Part shown: positions 1-6,315 of the stretch, piece by piece
How the letters are laid out: every line of letters starts with the position of its first letter
Numbering within the stretch: position 1 is the first letter of the stretch
Source of the DNA: Propionibacteriaceae bacterium
Lineage (GTDB): Bacteria > Actinomycetota > Actinomycetes > Propionibacteriales > Propionibacteriaceae
Assembly: GCA_905372155.1 (NCBI GenBank)
Contig: CAJPNZ010000086.1
Coordinates: 1 to 13,846 of the forward strand
DNA length: 13,846 nucleotides
Direction: 5' to 3'
Position numbers and translations under genes: made by a program
Notes under the pieces: model-generated
Seen by the model: the letters and a program-made list of their open reading frames with translations, nothing else
The model's database searches: none
What the model was told of the DNA's origin: nothing

Positions 1-177
1 CAACACCTCATCCCATCCCCAACCACGCCACCGGCCGTCGAGCCGCGCGACGAGCATGCCCGTGGTGGCGACCACCACTCCCCCCGGCCCTTCGGCCCAG
101 CCGAGCTGGCGGCCCCGGGCACCGGTCACCGCCTCCACATCCGGGTGATGGGGCATGTGGCGTCTTCGGTTCGACAT
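1..177 (-). CDS. Unrecognised protein, N-terminal 59 codons (cut by window edge)
   Basis: An open frame starts at ATG 177-175 on the minus strand and is still open at position 1, so only the first 59 residues are visible. The protein begins MSNRRRHMPHHPDVEAV, continues with a Gly/Arg stretch and then has a hydrophobic strand-like run, GGVVVATTGMLVARLDG, followed by a Trp-rich piece, RWRGWGWDEVL. Codon third positions are almost all G or C, which supports real coding. The alternation of short hydrophobic strands and tryptophans is reminiscent of small PH-like or beta-sandwich hypothetical proteins of actinobacteria, but I cannot name a family. No clear ribosome binding site precedes 177; a second ATG at 156 (residue 8) is equally possible. 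The gene lies on the same strand as dnaG, beyond the oppositely oriented sigma-like gene, and is divergent from that gene. Confidence 0.5.
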   Translation of the reverse strand, partial: MSNRRRHMPHHPDVEAVTGARGRQLGWAEGPGGVVVATTGMLVARLDGRWRGWGWDEVL

Positions 178-203
178 GCATCAATTGTGCCCGCGAACCT
201 GCA

Positions 204-255
204 GGGTGTTTTCCCGTGTGTGCCGGGTGTTGTCACTTCTTCCCTCGGTGTTGGC
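204..255. repeat. Three direct repeats, GGTGTTnnC, at exact 21-bp period
   Basis: Copies are GGGTGTTTTC (204-213), GGGTGTTGTC (225-234) and CGGTGTTGGC (246-255). The core GGTGTT starts at 205, 226 and 247, so both intervals are exactly 21 bp, two turns of the helix. The C at the last position is also kept in all three, while the bases between copies are not conserved. They sit in the 130-base gap between the divergent genes at 177 and 308, ending 52 bases before the sigma-like start codon. In-phase binding sites for a regulator is the simplest reading; this is inference. Confidence 0.55.
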
Positions 256-307
256 GATCTGCCTGAGATGCTGGACCCGTCCCTGACACGATGGCAGCGT
301 TCCGGGC

Positions 308-1111
308 ATGAACACCACGAAACTCGTTTTCTCGACCCCGTTGCTCAACGCCGAGGAGGAGAGGGAACTTGCCCGGAGGATCGAGGCGGGTGTCTACGCC
401 GGGTACCTGGTTGCAACCGACGATCGACGTCACCCCCGCAGCGCACTGAAGCGCATCATCGAGAACGGCTCCCGCGCCCGGGAAACTCTCTTCCGGGCAA
501 ATCTCCGGCTCGTCATGAAACTCGCGGGCAAAGCTGTGAAACGCACGGGTCTACCCCTCGACGACCTGTTCCAGGAAGGATGTCTGGCGTTGGGAGAGGC
601 CATTCAACACTTCGACCACACACGTGGCACGCGTTTCAGTACGCTCGCTCACGAGTACGTGTCACGGGCTCTAACGCGTTCCGCGCACACCCGATGCGGA
701 AGCCTCGACCTGGTGAGGCCCGTCGACGGCGGTCGTCGCCCGATACGGTTCACGGACCTGGACCAGGCACCATCTCACCTGCTCGCGTGCGATGGTGGAT
801 TCGATGCGGTGGAGCTCTCCTCCATGGATTTCCTCGACCTGCTGGGGGTGGGCGGAACGGTGCTGAGGTTACGTTTCGGAATCGGAACCGCCTGCCGCAC
901 ACGAAGCCAGGCCGGAGCCGTGCTCGGGATGTCGGCGACGAGTGTCAAACGCCTCGAGGAACGCGCCCTGGTCGAGGCGCGCCAACTGTTGAACGCGGAA
1001 CGCTGCCGGGTCGAGGTCATCAGGAGAGGCTCTGTTCCAGGAGGCGTTTGCGACGCAACTCGAGCCCGGTCAGTTCCTCGAACATCGTCTCGTGCGATTC
1101 CGGTTCCTTGA
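308..1111 (+). CDS. Divergent, shortened sigma-70 family protein
   Basis: This 267-residue protein resembles the primary sigma lineage but is reduced. Residues 9-33 match region 1.2 (PLLNAEEERELARRIEAGVY). Residues 58-126 match region 2 (FRANLRLVMKLAGKA, LDDLFQEGCLALGEAIQHFD, then FSTLAHEYVSRALTRS). Residues 185-228 match region 4 (VLRLRFGIG ... GMSATSVKRLEERAL). Region 3 is missing, replaced by a roughly 60-residue linker of no clear fold. Aligned to E. coli sigma-70, W433 and W434 become E and Y, Q437 becomes R, and Y430 becomes L. The recognition helix RERIRQIE reads ATSVKRLE. Core-binding region 2.1-2.2 is kept, so RNA polymerase binding is plausible while promoter recognition must differ. 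No good ribosome binding site precedes the ATG. The last 30 or so residues are antisense to the dnaG 3' end. It could be a specialised sigma factor or a decaying duplicate. Confidence 0.75.
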   Translation: MNTTKLVFSTPLLNAEEERELARRIEAGVYAGYLVATDDRRHPRSALKRIIENGSRARETLFRANLRLVMKLAGKAVKRTGLPLDDLFQEGCLALGEAIQHFDHTRGTRFSTLAHEYVSRALTRSAHTRCGSLDLVRPVDGGRRPIRFTDLDQAPSHLLACDGGFDAVELSSMDFLDLLGVGGTVLRLRFGIGTACRTRSQAGAVLGMSATSVKRLEERALVEARQLLNAERCRVEVIRRGSVPGGVCDATRARSVPRTSSRAIPVP

Positions 1112-2855
1112 CCGGATCGGTTCTCTGGAGCCTGGATTTCAGCCCGGTTATCCGCCGGGACAGGTCCGCCAGCTGGAGCCGGTTCGTGTGGGCCAGTGAG
1201 TAGCTCTCGTCCGCCTGCCGCAGGAGGGGTTCGACGAGCAGCATCACGAGCAGTTGGAGTACCAGTTCGTTCGGGCAGCCTCGCCGCAGCTCCTCCGTCC
1301 AGCCGTCCCCCGGTTCGGTTGCGGCGATCACCCGAAACACCGCGGCATAGCCGGGGTGTGTGAACTGCTCCGGCTGTACCGAGTTCCAGGCCTGGTCGAA
1401 GGTGAACGGGTGCTGGAGCATCAGCTTCAGGGTATCTCGTTCCAGTCGCAGCGCAGGGTCGTTCGGGTCGGGCCAGTCCGCATCGGCCCTGCCGGACCGC
1501 GGGTTCGCGTCCCGGCCGGGGCTGCCGCCCGGGGCGCGGCGGGACCGGTTCGCGACCTCCCTGCGCACGTCCTCCAGGTCCATGCCGAGCATTTGGGCCA
1601 GATCCCTCAGGTACTGGTTGACCAAGGAACGGTCGCGGATCGCACCCAGCAGCCCAGCGGCCTCGCGGAGCGCCCCCAGCCGCCCGTCAGCGCGTTCCAG
1701 GTCGTAGCCCTTCAGGACGTTGGACATCACGAACCGGTACAGCGGTATCCGTCTGCCAACGAGTTCCCGAACCGCGGCCTCTCCGTCCCGCTGCCAGAGG
1801 TCGCAGGGATCGAGGCCCGACGGTTCGACCGCGACATAGGTCTGGACCATGAAATTGTGGTCCCCTTGGAACACCTTCAACGCGGCCTTCTGCCCCGCCG
1901 CGTCGCCGTCGAAGGTGAAAACCACCTCACCGTGAAGCCCGTCGTGGGTGCCGAGGAGCCGCTGGAGCATGCGGGCGTGGTCGTCGCCGAAAGCGGTGCC
2001 GCAACTGGCCACGGCGGTGTCGACCCCGGACAGGTGAGCGGCCATCACGTCGGTGTAGCCCTCGACCACCACCGCCTGCGCGCGTTTCCCGATGGCCCTG
2101 CGGGCCAGGTCCAGGCCGTAGAGCACGTGGGATTTCTTGTAGACGGGGGTTTCAGGGGTGTTGATGTACTTGGCGGGCAGCCGGTCGTCGTCGAAGATTC
2201 GGCGGCCGCCGAAACCCAGCACGGCGCTGGCAGAGTCGCGGATCGGCCACAGCAGCCTCCCGGCGAAGAAGTCGCGGCCGCCGTCGCGCACGAGTCCCGC
2301 CACCCTCAGCGTGGCCTCGTCGAAGCCCAAGGATGTCAGCGCCTGCCTGAGCGCGTGCCCGCCACGGGGGGCGTAGCCGAGCACGAACTGCTCCGCGACG
2401 GCCCGGTCGAAACCCCGTTGGTCGAGGAACCGGCGCGCCGTCACGGCCTCCGGGGAGGCCAGCTGGGCGGCGAAGAACTCCTGGGCGGCGGCGTTCGCCT
2501 CGAGGATGCGTTTGCGCTGCCCCGGCGGCTGGCCGGGTCCTTGGCCGTCGTCGGTGATCCTCAGGGTGATCCCGGCACGATCCGCGAGGGTCTGCACGGC
2601 CTCGGTGAAACTGAGGTTCTGCTGGCGTTGCAGGAAGGTGATGACGTCACCGCCCTCACCGCACCCGAAACAGTAGAAGAAACCACGCGACGGGGTGACG
2701 GTGAAACTCGGGGTCTTCTCGTCGTGGAACGGGCACAGCCCCTTCCACGACCCACCGCCCGCGGAGCGCAGGGCGACGTAGTCGCGGACCACGTCATCTA
2801 TCCGACAGCGCTCCCGAACCAGTGCGATGTCCTCGTCGTTGATCCGCCCTGCCAT
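1020..2855 (-). CDS. dnaG: DNA primase
   Basis: DnaG makes the RNA primers for chromosome replication and works with the replicative helicase at the fork. The 611-residue length is normal for the family. The N-terminal CHC2 zinc domain shows C41, H44, C62 and C65 (CPFHDEKTPSF, then YCFGCGEGGD). The catalytic core follows with LGFGGR near 213-218 and YINTPETPVYKK near 230-241. The Toprim domain has E265 in VVVEGYTDVMAAH and the metal-binding D316/D318 in FTFDGDAAGQKA. A Pro/Gly/Arg-rich linker at about 440-465 leads to the C-terminal helicase-binding domain. The ATG lies 21 bases after the response-regulator stop, has no Shine-Dalgarno sequence, and follows a TACACT box, so it may be read from a leaderless mRNA. 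Its 3' end overlaps the convergent sigma-like gene by 92 bases. The identification is secure. Confidence 0.97.
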   Translation of the reverse strand: MAGRINDEDIALVRERCRIDDVVRDYVALRSAGGGSWKGLCPFHDEKTPSFTVTPSRGFFYCFGCGEGGDVITFLQRQQNLSFTEAVQTLADRAGITLRITDDGQGPGQPPGQRKRILEANAAAQEFFAAQLASPEAVTARRFLDQRGFDRAVAEQFVLGYAPRGGHALRQALTSLGFDEATLRVAGLVRDGGRDFFAGRLLWPIRDSASAVLGFGGRRIFDDDRLPAKYINTPETPVYKKSHVLYGLDLARRAIGKRAQAVVVEGYTDVMAAHLSGVDTAVASCGTAFGDDHARMLQRLLGTHDGLHGEVVFTFDGDAAGQKAALKVFQGDHNFMVQTYVAVEPSGLDPCDLWQRDGEAAVRELVGRRIPLYRFVMSNVLKGYDLERADGRLGALREAAGLLGAIRDRSLVNQYLRDLAQMLGMDLEDVRREVANRSRRAPGGSPGRDANPRSGRADADWPDPNDPALRLERDTLKLMLQHPFTFDQAWNSVQPEQFTHPGYAAVFRVIAATEPGDGWTEELRRGCPNELVLQLLVMLLVEPLLRQADESYSLAHTNRLQLADLSRRITGLKSRLQRTDPVKEPESHETMFEELTGLELRRKRLLEQSLS

Positions 2856-2862
2856 GGCGGGA

Positions 2863-2868
2863 AGTGTA
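2863..2868 (-). promoter_or_regulatory. Candidate -10 box for leaderless dnaG transcript
   Basis: On the minus strand TACACT (2868-2863) is followed by exactly seven bases and then the dnaG ATG at 2855. This fits the actinobacterial TANNNT -10 pattern, with transcription starting at or next to the A of the start codon. No convincing -35 hexamer is seen at 16-19 bases upstream, where the sequence is the end of the response-regulator gene. The absence of a ribosome binding site fits leaderless translation. Inference from sequence only. Confidence 0.4.
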
Positions 2869-2876
2869 GTGCGAGT

Positions 2877-3482
2877 TCACAACCAGCCGCGTTCGGTGGC
2901 GATCCGTGCCGCCTCCACCCGGTTGGCCGCACCCGTCTTACCGATGGCGTTGGAGAGGTGGTTGCGCACCGTCCCTGGGGACAGGAACAGTTTCCGGGCC
3001 AGCCTCGCGACGGGTTCCCCGTCCTGGGCCAGGCGCAACACCTCCTGTTCCCTGACGGTCAGGGGGTTGGGGCCGCTGAACAGCAGGTCGTTGGCGAGGT
3101 GCGGATCCACGGTGCGGAGACCCGCGTGGGCGCGCCGCACCGCCTCCGCGAGCCGCGCCGCCGGGGTGGTTTTCACCACGAAACCGACGGCCCCCGCGTC
3201 CAGTGCGCGTCTCAGATAGCCGGGACGGTCGAAGGTGGTCACCATCACCACCCGCACCCCGGGAAGCTGGTCCCGGACCTGCCGAGCCGCTTCCACGCCG
3301 TCGATACCGGGCATCTGGATGTCCAACAGACACACATCGGCCCCGGATTCCCGGGCCGCGGCAACCACCTCGTCGCCCCGCCCCGCTTGGGCGACCACCT
3401 CGATGTCGGGTTCGAGGTCGAGCAGCGCCCCCATGGCCCCGCGGACGAGAGCCTGATCGTCGGCGAGCAGCACCTTGATCAC
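2877..3482 (-). CDS. NarL/LuxR-family response regulator (DesR/LiaR-like)
   Basis: This 201-residue DNA-binding response regulator should be phosphorylated by the kinase encoded just upstream. The receiver domain (residues 1-118) has the acidic pair D8/D9 in LLADDQ, the phospho-accepting D54 in CLLDIQMPG, T82 in VVMVTTFD and K104 in FVVKTTP. The LuxR-type helix-turn-helix lies at about 139-196 (LTVREQEVLRLAQDG ... LFLSPGTVRNHLSNAIGKTGA). The start is set at GTG 3482-3480, whose GTGA overlaps the kinase stop codon and gives the family-typical opening VIKVLLADDQ. An in-frame ATG at 3527 would add 15 non-family residues. The likely target is the promoter of its own ABC operon near 6280-6308, but this is inference. 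Confidence 0.93.
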   Translation of the reverse strand: MIKVLLADDQALVRGAMGALLDLEPDIEVVAQAGRGDEVVAAARESGADVCLLDIQMPGIDGVEAARQVRDQLPGVRVVMVTTFDRPGYLRRALDAGAVGFVVKTTPAARLAEAVRRAHAGLRTVDPHLANDLLFSGPNPLTVREQEVLRLAQDGEPVARLARKLFLSPGTVRNHLSNAIGKTGAANRVEAARIATERGWL

Positions 3483-4567
3483 CACATAACCACCACCTCG
3501 AAACCCCCGAGCGGGGATGCGCCGCAACGGAACTCACCGCCGGCGGCGGCCACTCGCTCCCGCATCCCGATAAGGCCGTTGCCCTCTCCCCCCGCGTATC
3601 CGTCACCGTCGTCGGCCACCGAGAACCTGCCGGGGGCGAAGGAGATCTCGACGCGTGTGGCGTGCGCGTGCCGCAGCACGTTGGTGGCCGCCTCCCTCAA
3701 CACCCAGCCGAGCACGAGCCCAACGGGCCCGGTGGTCTCACCCGGATCCCCCGTGACGGCGACCTCGAGACCGCCCGAGAGCAGCACGTCGCGGACGCTG
3801 TCGAGTTCCTCCTCGATGGTTCTCCCGCGCTGGTCGGTGACGCTGCGCCGCAGTTCCTCCTGGGCCTCGGACAGGAAGATCTGGGTCCGGGCCAGTTCGG
3901 CGCGGGCACGTTCCGGGTCGGAGTCGAACAGGCGTTCCGCCAGCTGGAGCTGGAGGTTCGCCACGGTCAGGGAGTGCCCGAGCAGGTCGTGGACGTCGCG
4001 GGCCATCCGTTCTCGCTGCTCCAGGGCGGCGCGCCGCCGGTCCCGTTCGGAGATGACGATCCCGCTCTCGATCGTCTTCACGGTGAGCAAGCCGAGAACG
4101 GCGACGAGTGCGGTGATGAACATGATGGCGCTGTTGCCGACATCCGGGTCATTCATCAGAGCCAGCATCAGGAAACCGGAGCCGACCAGCACGACAACGG
4201 CGGGCAGGCGGACCGGGGGCCACAGGCCGTAGCTGGCGAAGGTGACCAGGAAGGGCAGCAGGCTGATCGCGTCGAGGCCGATGGCCCAGCAGAGCACACC
4301 CATCACCGCCAGCACGGAACCGCCCCGCAGCAGCTGCCAGCGTCTGCCAGCCGCGTCGAGCTGGCTCCCCAGGTCCCGGAAACCCGCAAGGTAGACGGGG
4401 ACGAAGAGGACCAACGCGAGCAGGCCCACGAGGCAGCGGCCCCGGTCCTCCAGAATCAGCAGGGAGTGAACCGGGAAAACGAGGCACACCAGCCAGACGG
4501 AGGCGATCAGGACCCCGACGCGGGGGCCCTTGACCGCCTCCAGCAGCCAGTTCCTGAAACGTTTCAC
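3479..4567 (-). CDS. Membrane histidine kinase, HisKA_3 type (DesK/LiaS-like)
   Basis: A 362-residue sensor kinase. The N-terminal half has about five hydrophobic membrane segments, roughly at 17-38, 45-62, 82-112, 121-138 and 145-165, with almost no extracellular domain. It probably senses membrane state or the neighbouring transporter. The dimerisation/phospho-acceptor helix carries H193 in ERMARDVHDLLGHSL, the HisKA_3 signature. The ATPase domain has the N-box REAATNVLRHAHA (291-303) and the G-box DDGDGYAGGEGNGLIGMRER (319-338). It starts at GTG 4567, overlapping the permease stop in GTGA, with AGGAAG six bases upstream. The open frame extends back to 5431, but that extension is antisense-like sequence within the permease gene. 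It ends in GTGA shared with the response regulator, so the two should be made together. Confidence 0.93.
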   Translation of the reverse strand: MKRFRNWLLEAVKGPRVGVLIASVWLVCLVFPVHSLLILEDRGRCLVGLLALVLFVPVYLAGFRDLGSQLDAAGRRWQLLRGGSVLAVMGVLCWAIGLDAISLLPFLVTFASYGLWPPVRLPAVVVLVGSGFLMLALMNDPDVGNSAIMFITALVAVLGLLTVKTIESGIVISERDRRRAALEQRERMARDVHDLLGHSLTVANLQLQLAERLFDSDPERARAELARTQIFLSEAQEELRRSVTDQRGRTIEEELDSVRDVLLSGGLEVAVTGDPGETTGPVGLVLGWVLREAATNVLRHAHATRVEISFAPGRFSVADDGDGYAGGEGNGLIGMRERVAAAGGEFRCGASPLGGFEVVVMW

Positions 4568-5328
4568 TGGCGCTTCCTGGAGCGTCTCTGGCCGAGCACC
4601 GCCAACCCGGAGAAGGCCAGCAGCCAGGCGAGGCAGTTGGCCAGGAGGAGCCAGATCGAATCGGTCTGCAGCGGATCGGTCTGTTGGATCTCGCCCTCGA
4701 CTTGCGGGTACCTCACGAGGCCAACATAGCCGTACATGGGGGTGAACCTGGCGATGTCGAGCATCACCCCGGTGAGGGGCATGAACATGTTTCCGAAGAA
4801 GGCCAGGAAAACCACGGTTCCCGACGCCACGCCGGCGGCGCTCTCGGATTTGAGCAGCAATCCCATCGCCAGCCCGTAGACCCCGAACAACCCCGCACCG
4901 AGAATGCCGACGGCCCAAGATGCCACCCAGACCCACCAGGCATCGGCCCTGGCGCCGGTGAGGGCCCCGACGATGAACACCAGGCCGGAGGAGAGAGCAC
5001 CGAGCACGAGGGCGACCGCGACCTTGTTCGCGACGAAACCCAGCGGCCGCTGCTTGGTCAGGGCCAGCTGACGGCCCCAGCCCAGCATCGACTCGGTGGC
5101 CGCCGCGGCGGAGACGGCGGTGGCGGCGATGACGGCACCGTATGCCCCCATGGACGACATGACGTAGAACCCGACCGTGCCCCGGCCCGACTGGAAGTCG
5201 GAATACTGGGCCCTGCCGAACAACAGGTACATGAACACCGGCATGGCGAAGGTGAACAGCAGGTTGGTGACGTCCCGGAAACAACGGGCCAGGTCGATGC
5301 GGATGTAGGTGAGATTCACGTTGCTCAC
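4564..5328 (-). CDS. ABC-2 type exporter membrane subunit
   Basis: This 254-residue integral membrane protein is the permease partner of the ATPase just upstream. Six hydrophobic segments can be seen at about 20-37, 52-72, 103-124, 133-156, 167-187 and 225-246, the ABC-2 topology. The conserved feel of the family is in the N-terminal LLFTFAMPVFMYLLFG and in the fifth-segment MFMPLTGVMLDIARFTPMYG, where the turn after the membrane span carries the typical P-Y/G motif. The start is GTG 5328, giving MSNVNLTYIRIDLARCFRD, and overlaps the ATPase stop in GTGA. The C-terminus is a short Arg/Lys-rich tail consistent with a cytoplasmic end. The substrate is not visible; drugs, antimicrobial peptides or lipids are all possible for this family when paired with a DesK/LiaS-like kinase. 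Confidence 0.9.
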   Translation of the reverse strand: MSNVNLTYIRIDLARCFRDVTNLLFTFAMPVFMYLLFGRAQYSDFQSGRGTVGFYVMSSMGAYGAVIAATAVSAAAATESMLGWGRQLALTKQRPLGFVANKVAVALVLGALSSGLVFIVGALTGARADAWWVWVASWAVGILGAGLFGVYGLAMGLLLKSESAAGVASGTVVFLAFFGNMFMPLTGVMLDIARFTPMYGYVGLVRYPQVEGEIQQTDPLQTDSIWLLLANCLAWLLAFSGLAVLGQRRSRKRQ

Positions 5329-6221
5329 CTCGTCTCCGTGAGGGCGAGGAAGGCGTCCTCCAGGCTGGGGGCGACCACCTCCAGGTCGTGGGCGCCCCGC
5401 TGCAGCAGGGCCAGCGCCAGGGCATCGGCATCGGGAACCATCACGCTGAGACGGGATCCTTCCAGAGTGGCGTTCCTGCCGAGGAGTGGCCGGACCTCCG
5501 CCACCAGGACATCCGCACGATCCACCGGCAGCAGGGCCGTGACACGGCGGTGGCTGGTCAGGGCACGGATCTGATCGACCGTACCGTCGGCGATGATGTG
5601 GCCCTTCGCGATGAGCACGATCCGGTCGGCGAAGTTCTGTGCCTCCTCCAGGTAATGGGTGGCGAACACGATGGTGCGGCCCCTTTCCGCCTGCTGGTGC
5701 ATGGCCTCCCAGAAGTCGCGCCGGGCGGTGACGTCGAGTCCCGCGGTGGGTTCGTCGAGGATCAGCACCCGGGGATCGGTGAGCAGGGCCAGGGCGAACT
5801 TGATCCGTTGCTGCTCCCCGCCGGAGCAGCGGGAGACGCGTCTCGGGGCGATCCGCTCCAGCCCGGCAATCGACATCACCGCCCCGATCCGGGAGGTGGC
5901 ATCCTGCAGGGCGGCGATCGCCCGGATGGTCTCGCCGACGCTCATGTCGCGCAGCAGACCCCCCGTCTGCAGCACCGCCCCGACCATTCCCCGCCGGATG
6001 GCCTCCCGGGGTTTCAGGTCGCAGACCCGAACCGTTCCCGAGGTGGGGCCGGTCAACCCCAGCACCATGTCGAGGGTGGTGGTTTTCCCGGCACCGTTGG
6101 GGCCGAGGAAGGCGACGATCTCCCCCGGCTCTATGACCACGTCGATTCCGGACACGGCCTCGACGAGGCCGCTGGGGCTGCGGAAGGTCTTGCGCAGCTG
6201 CTGCAACTCGATGGCGTTCAT
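5325..6221 (-). CDS. ABC transporter ATP-binding protein (exporter type)
   Basis: This 298-residue ATPase should power the adjacent six-helix permease. Walker A is GPNGAGKTT (40-48), the Q-loop glutamine is about Q85 (VLQTGG), the signature is CSGGEQQR (132-139, with C in place of the usual L), Walker B is VLILDEP (152-158) and the switch histidine is H189 (ATHYLEEA). The roughly 80-residue C-terminal extension is typical of DrrA/CcmA-like exporters. The start is set at ATG 6221, giving MNAIELQQLRKTF. An in-frame TTG at 6266 would add 15 Pro/Gly/Arg residues unlike the family and lies only a few bases after the predicted transcription start. GAGG stands just two bases before the ATG, so the ribosome binding site is poor. 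It is the first gene of a four-gene overlapping operon. Confidence 0.94.
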   Translation of the reverse strand: MNAIELQQLRKTFRSPSGLVEAVSGIDVVIEPGEIVAFLGPNGAGKTTTLDMVLGLTGPTSGTVRVCDLKPREAIRRGMVGAVLQTGGLLRDMSVGETIRAIAALQDATSRIGAVMSIAGLERIAPRRVSRCSGGEQQRIKFALALLTDPRVLILDEPTAGLDVTARRDFWEAMHQQAERGRTIVFATHYLEEAQNFADRIVLIAKGHIIADGTVDQIRALTSHRRVTALLPVDRADVLVAEVRPLLGRNATLEGSRLSVMVPDADALALALLQRGAHDLEVVAPSLEDAFLALTETR

Positions 6222-6245
6222 GTCCTCAGGATCGCCACCGGCCGG

Positions 6246-6261
6246 GCCCCGGACCCGGGGC
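6246..6261 (-). other. Perfect GC-only hairpin in the ABC operon leader
   Basis: The 16-base block pairs GCCCCGG (6246-6252) with CCGGGGC (6255-6261), seven G/C pairs around two bases. If the loop opens to four bases, six pairs remain. It falls inside the roughly 50-base untranslated leader predicted between the promoter at 6280-6308 and the ATG at 6221. No U-run follows on the minus strand, so it is not a classic terminator. A role in mRNA stability or translation is possible, but in DNA this rich in G and C such a stem could be chance. Confidence 0.35.
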
Positions 6262-6279
6262 GGCAATCACGGTTCCGGC

Positions 6280-6308
6280 ATGACAAACATCACATCCGTC
6301 CCGGTCAA
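6280..6308 (-). promoter_or_regulatory. Sigma-A type promoter for the ABC/two-component operon
   Basis: On the minus strand a -35 hexamer TTGACC (6308-6303, five of six to TTGACA) is followed by a 17-base spacer and a -10 hexamer TGTCAT (6285-6280, four of six to TATAAT). It starts eight bases after the dgt stop codon and points into the ATPase gene. Predicted transcription starts near 6273, giving a leader of about 50 bases. This is the best promoter match in the window, and suggests that the transporter and two-component genes are expressed separately from dgt. Confidence 0.6.
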
Positions 6309-6315
6309 CCGCCTC

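Noticed and set aside
229..236. Octamer GTTGTCAC also present in the ROK dyad at 13541
   Set aside because: Only one arm is present here with no inverted partner, so it is probably chance.
145..1203. A 352-codon plus-strand frame overlapping the sigma-like gene
   Set aside because: No family features; the composition is typical of an off-frame reading, while the overlapping frame at 308 shows sigma regions.
1254..4232. A 992-codon open frame on the plus strand across dnaG and the two-component genes
   Set aside because: It is an antisense shadow. The protein is Pro/Gly/Arg/His-rich with no family features, and the opposite strand encodes clear DnaG, response-regulator and kinase motifs.
4568..5431. 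Upstream extension of the histidine kinase to a 650-residue protein
   Set aside because: The extra 288 residues overlap the permease gene in another frame and are Arg/His/Gly-rich. The GTG at 4567 with a good ribosome site and GTGA overlap fits the family.
6222..6266. TTG start at 6266 for the ATPase
   Set aside because: It adds 15 Pro/Gly-rich residues absent from the family and lies almost on the predicted transcription start.
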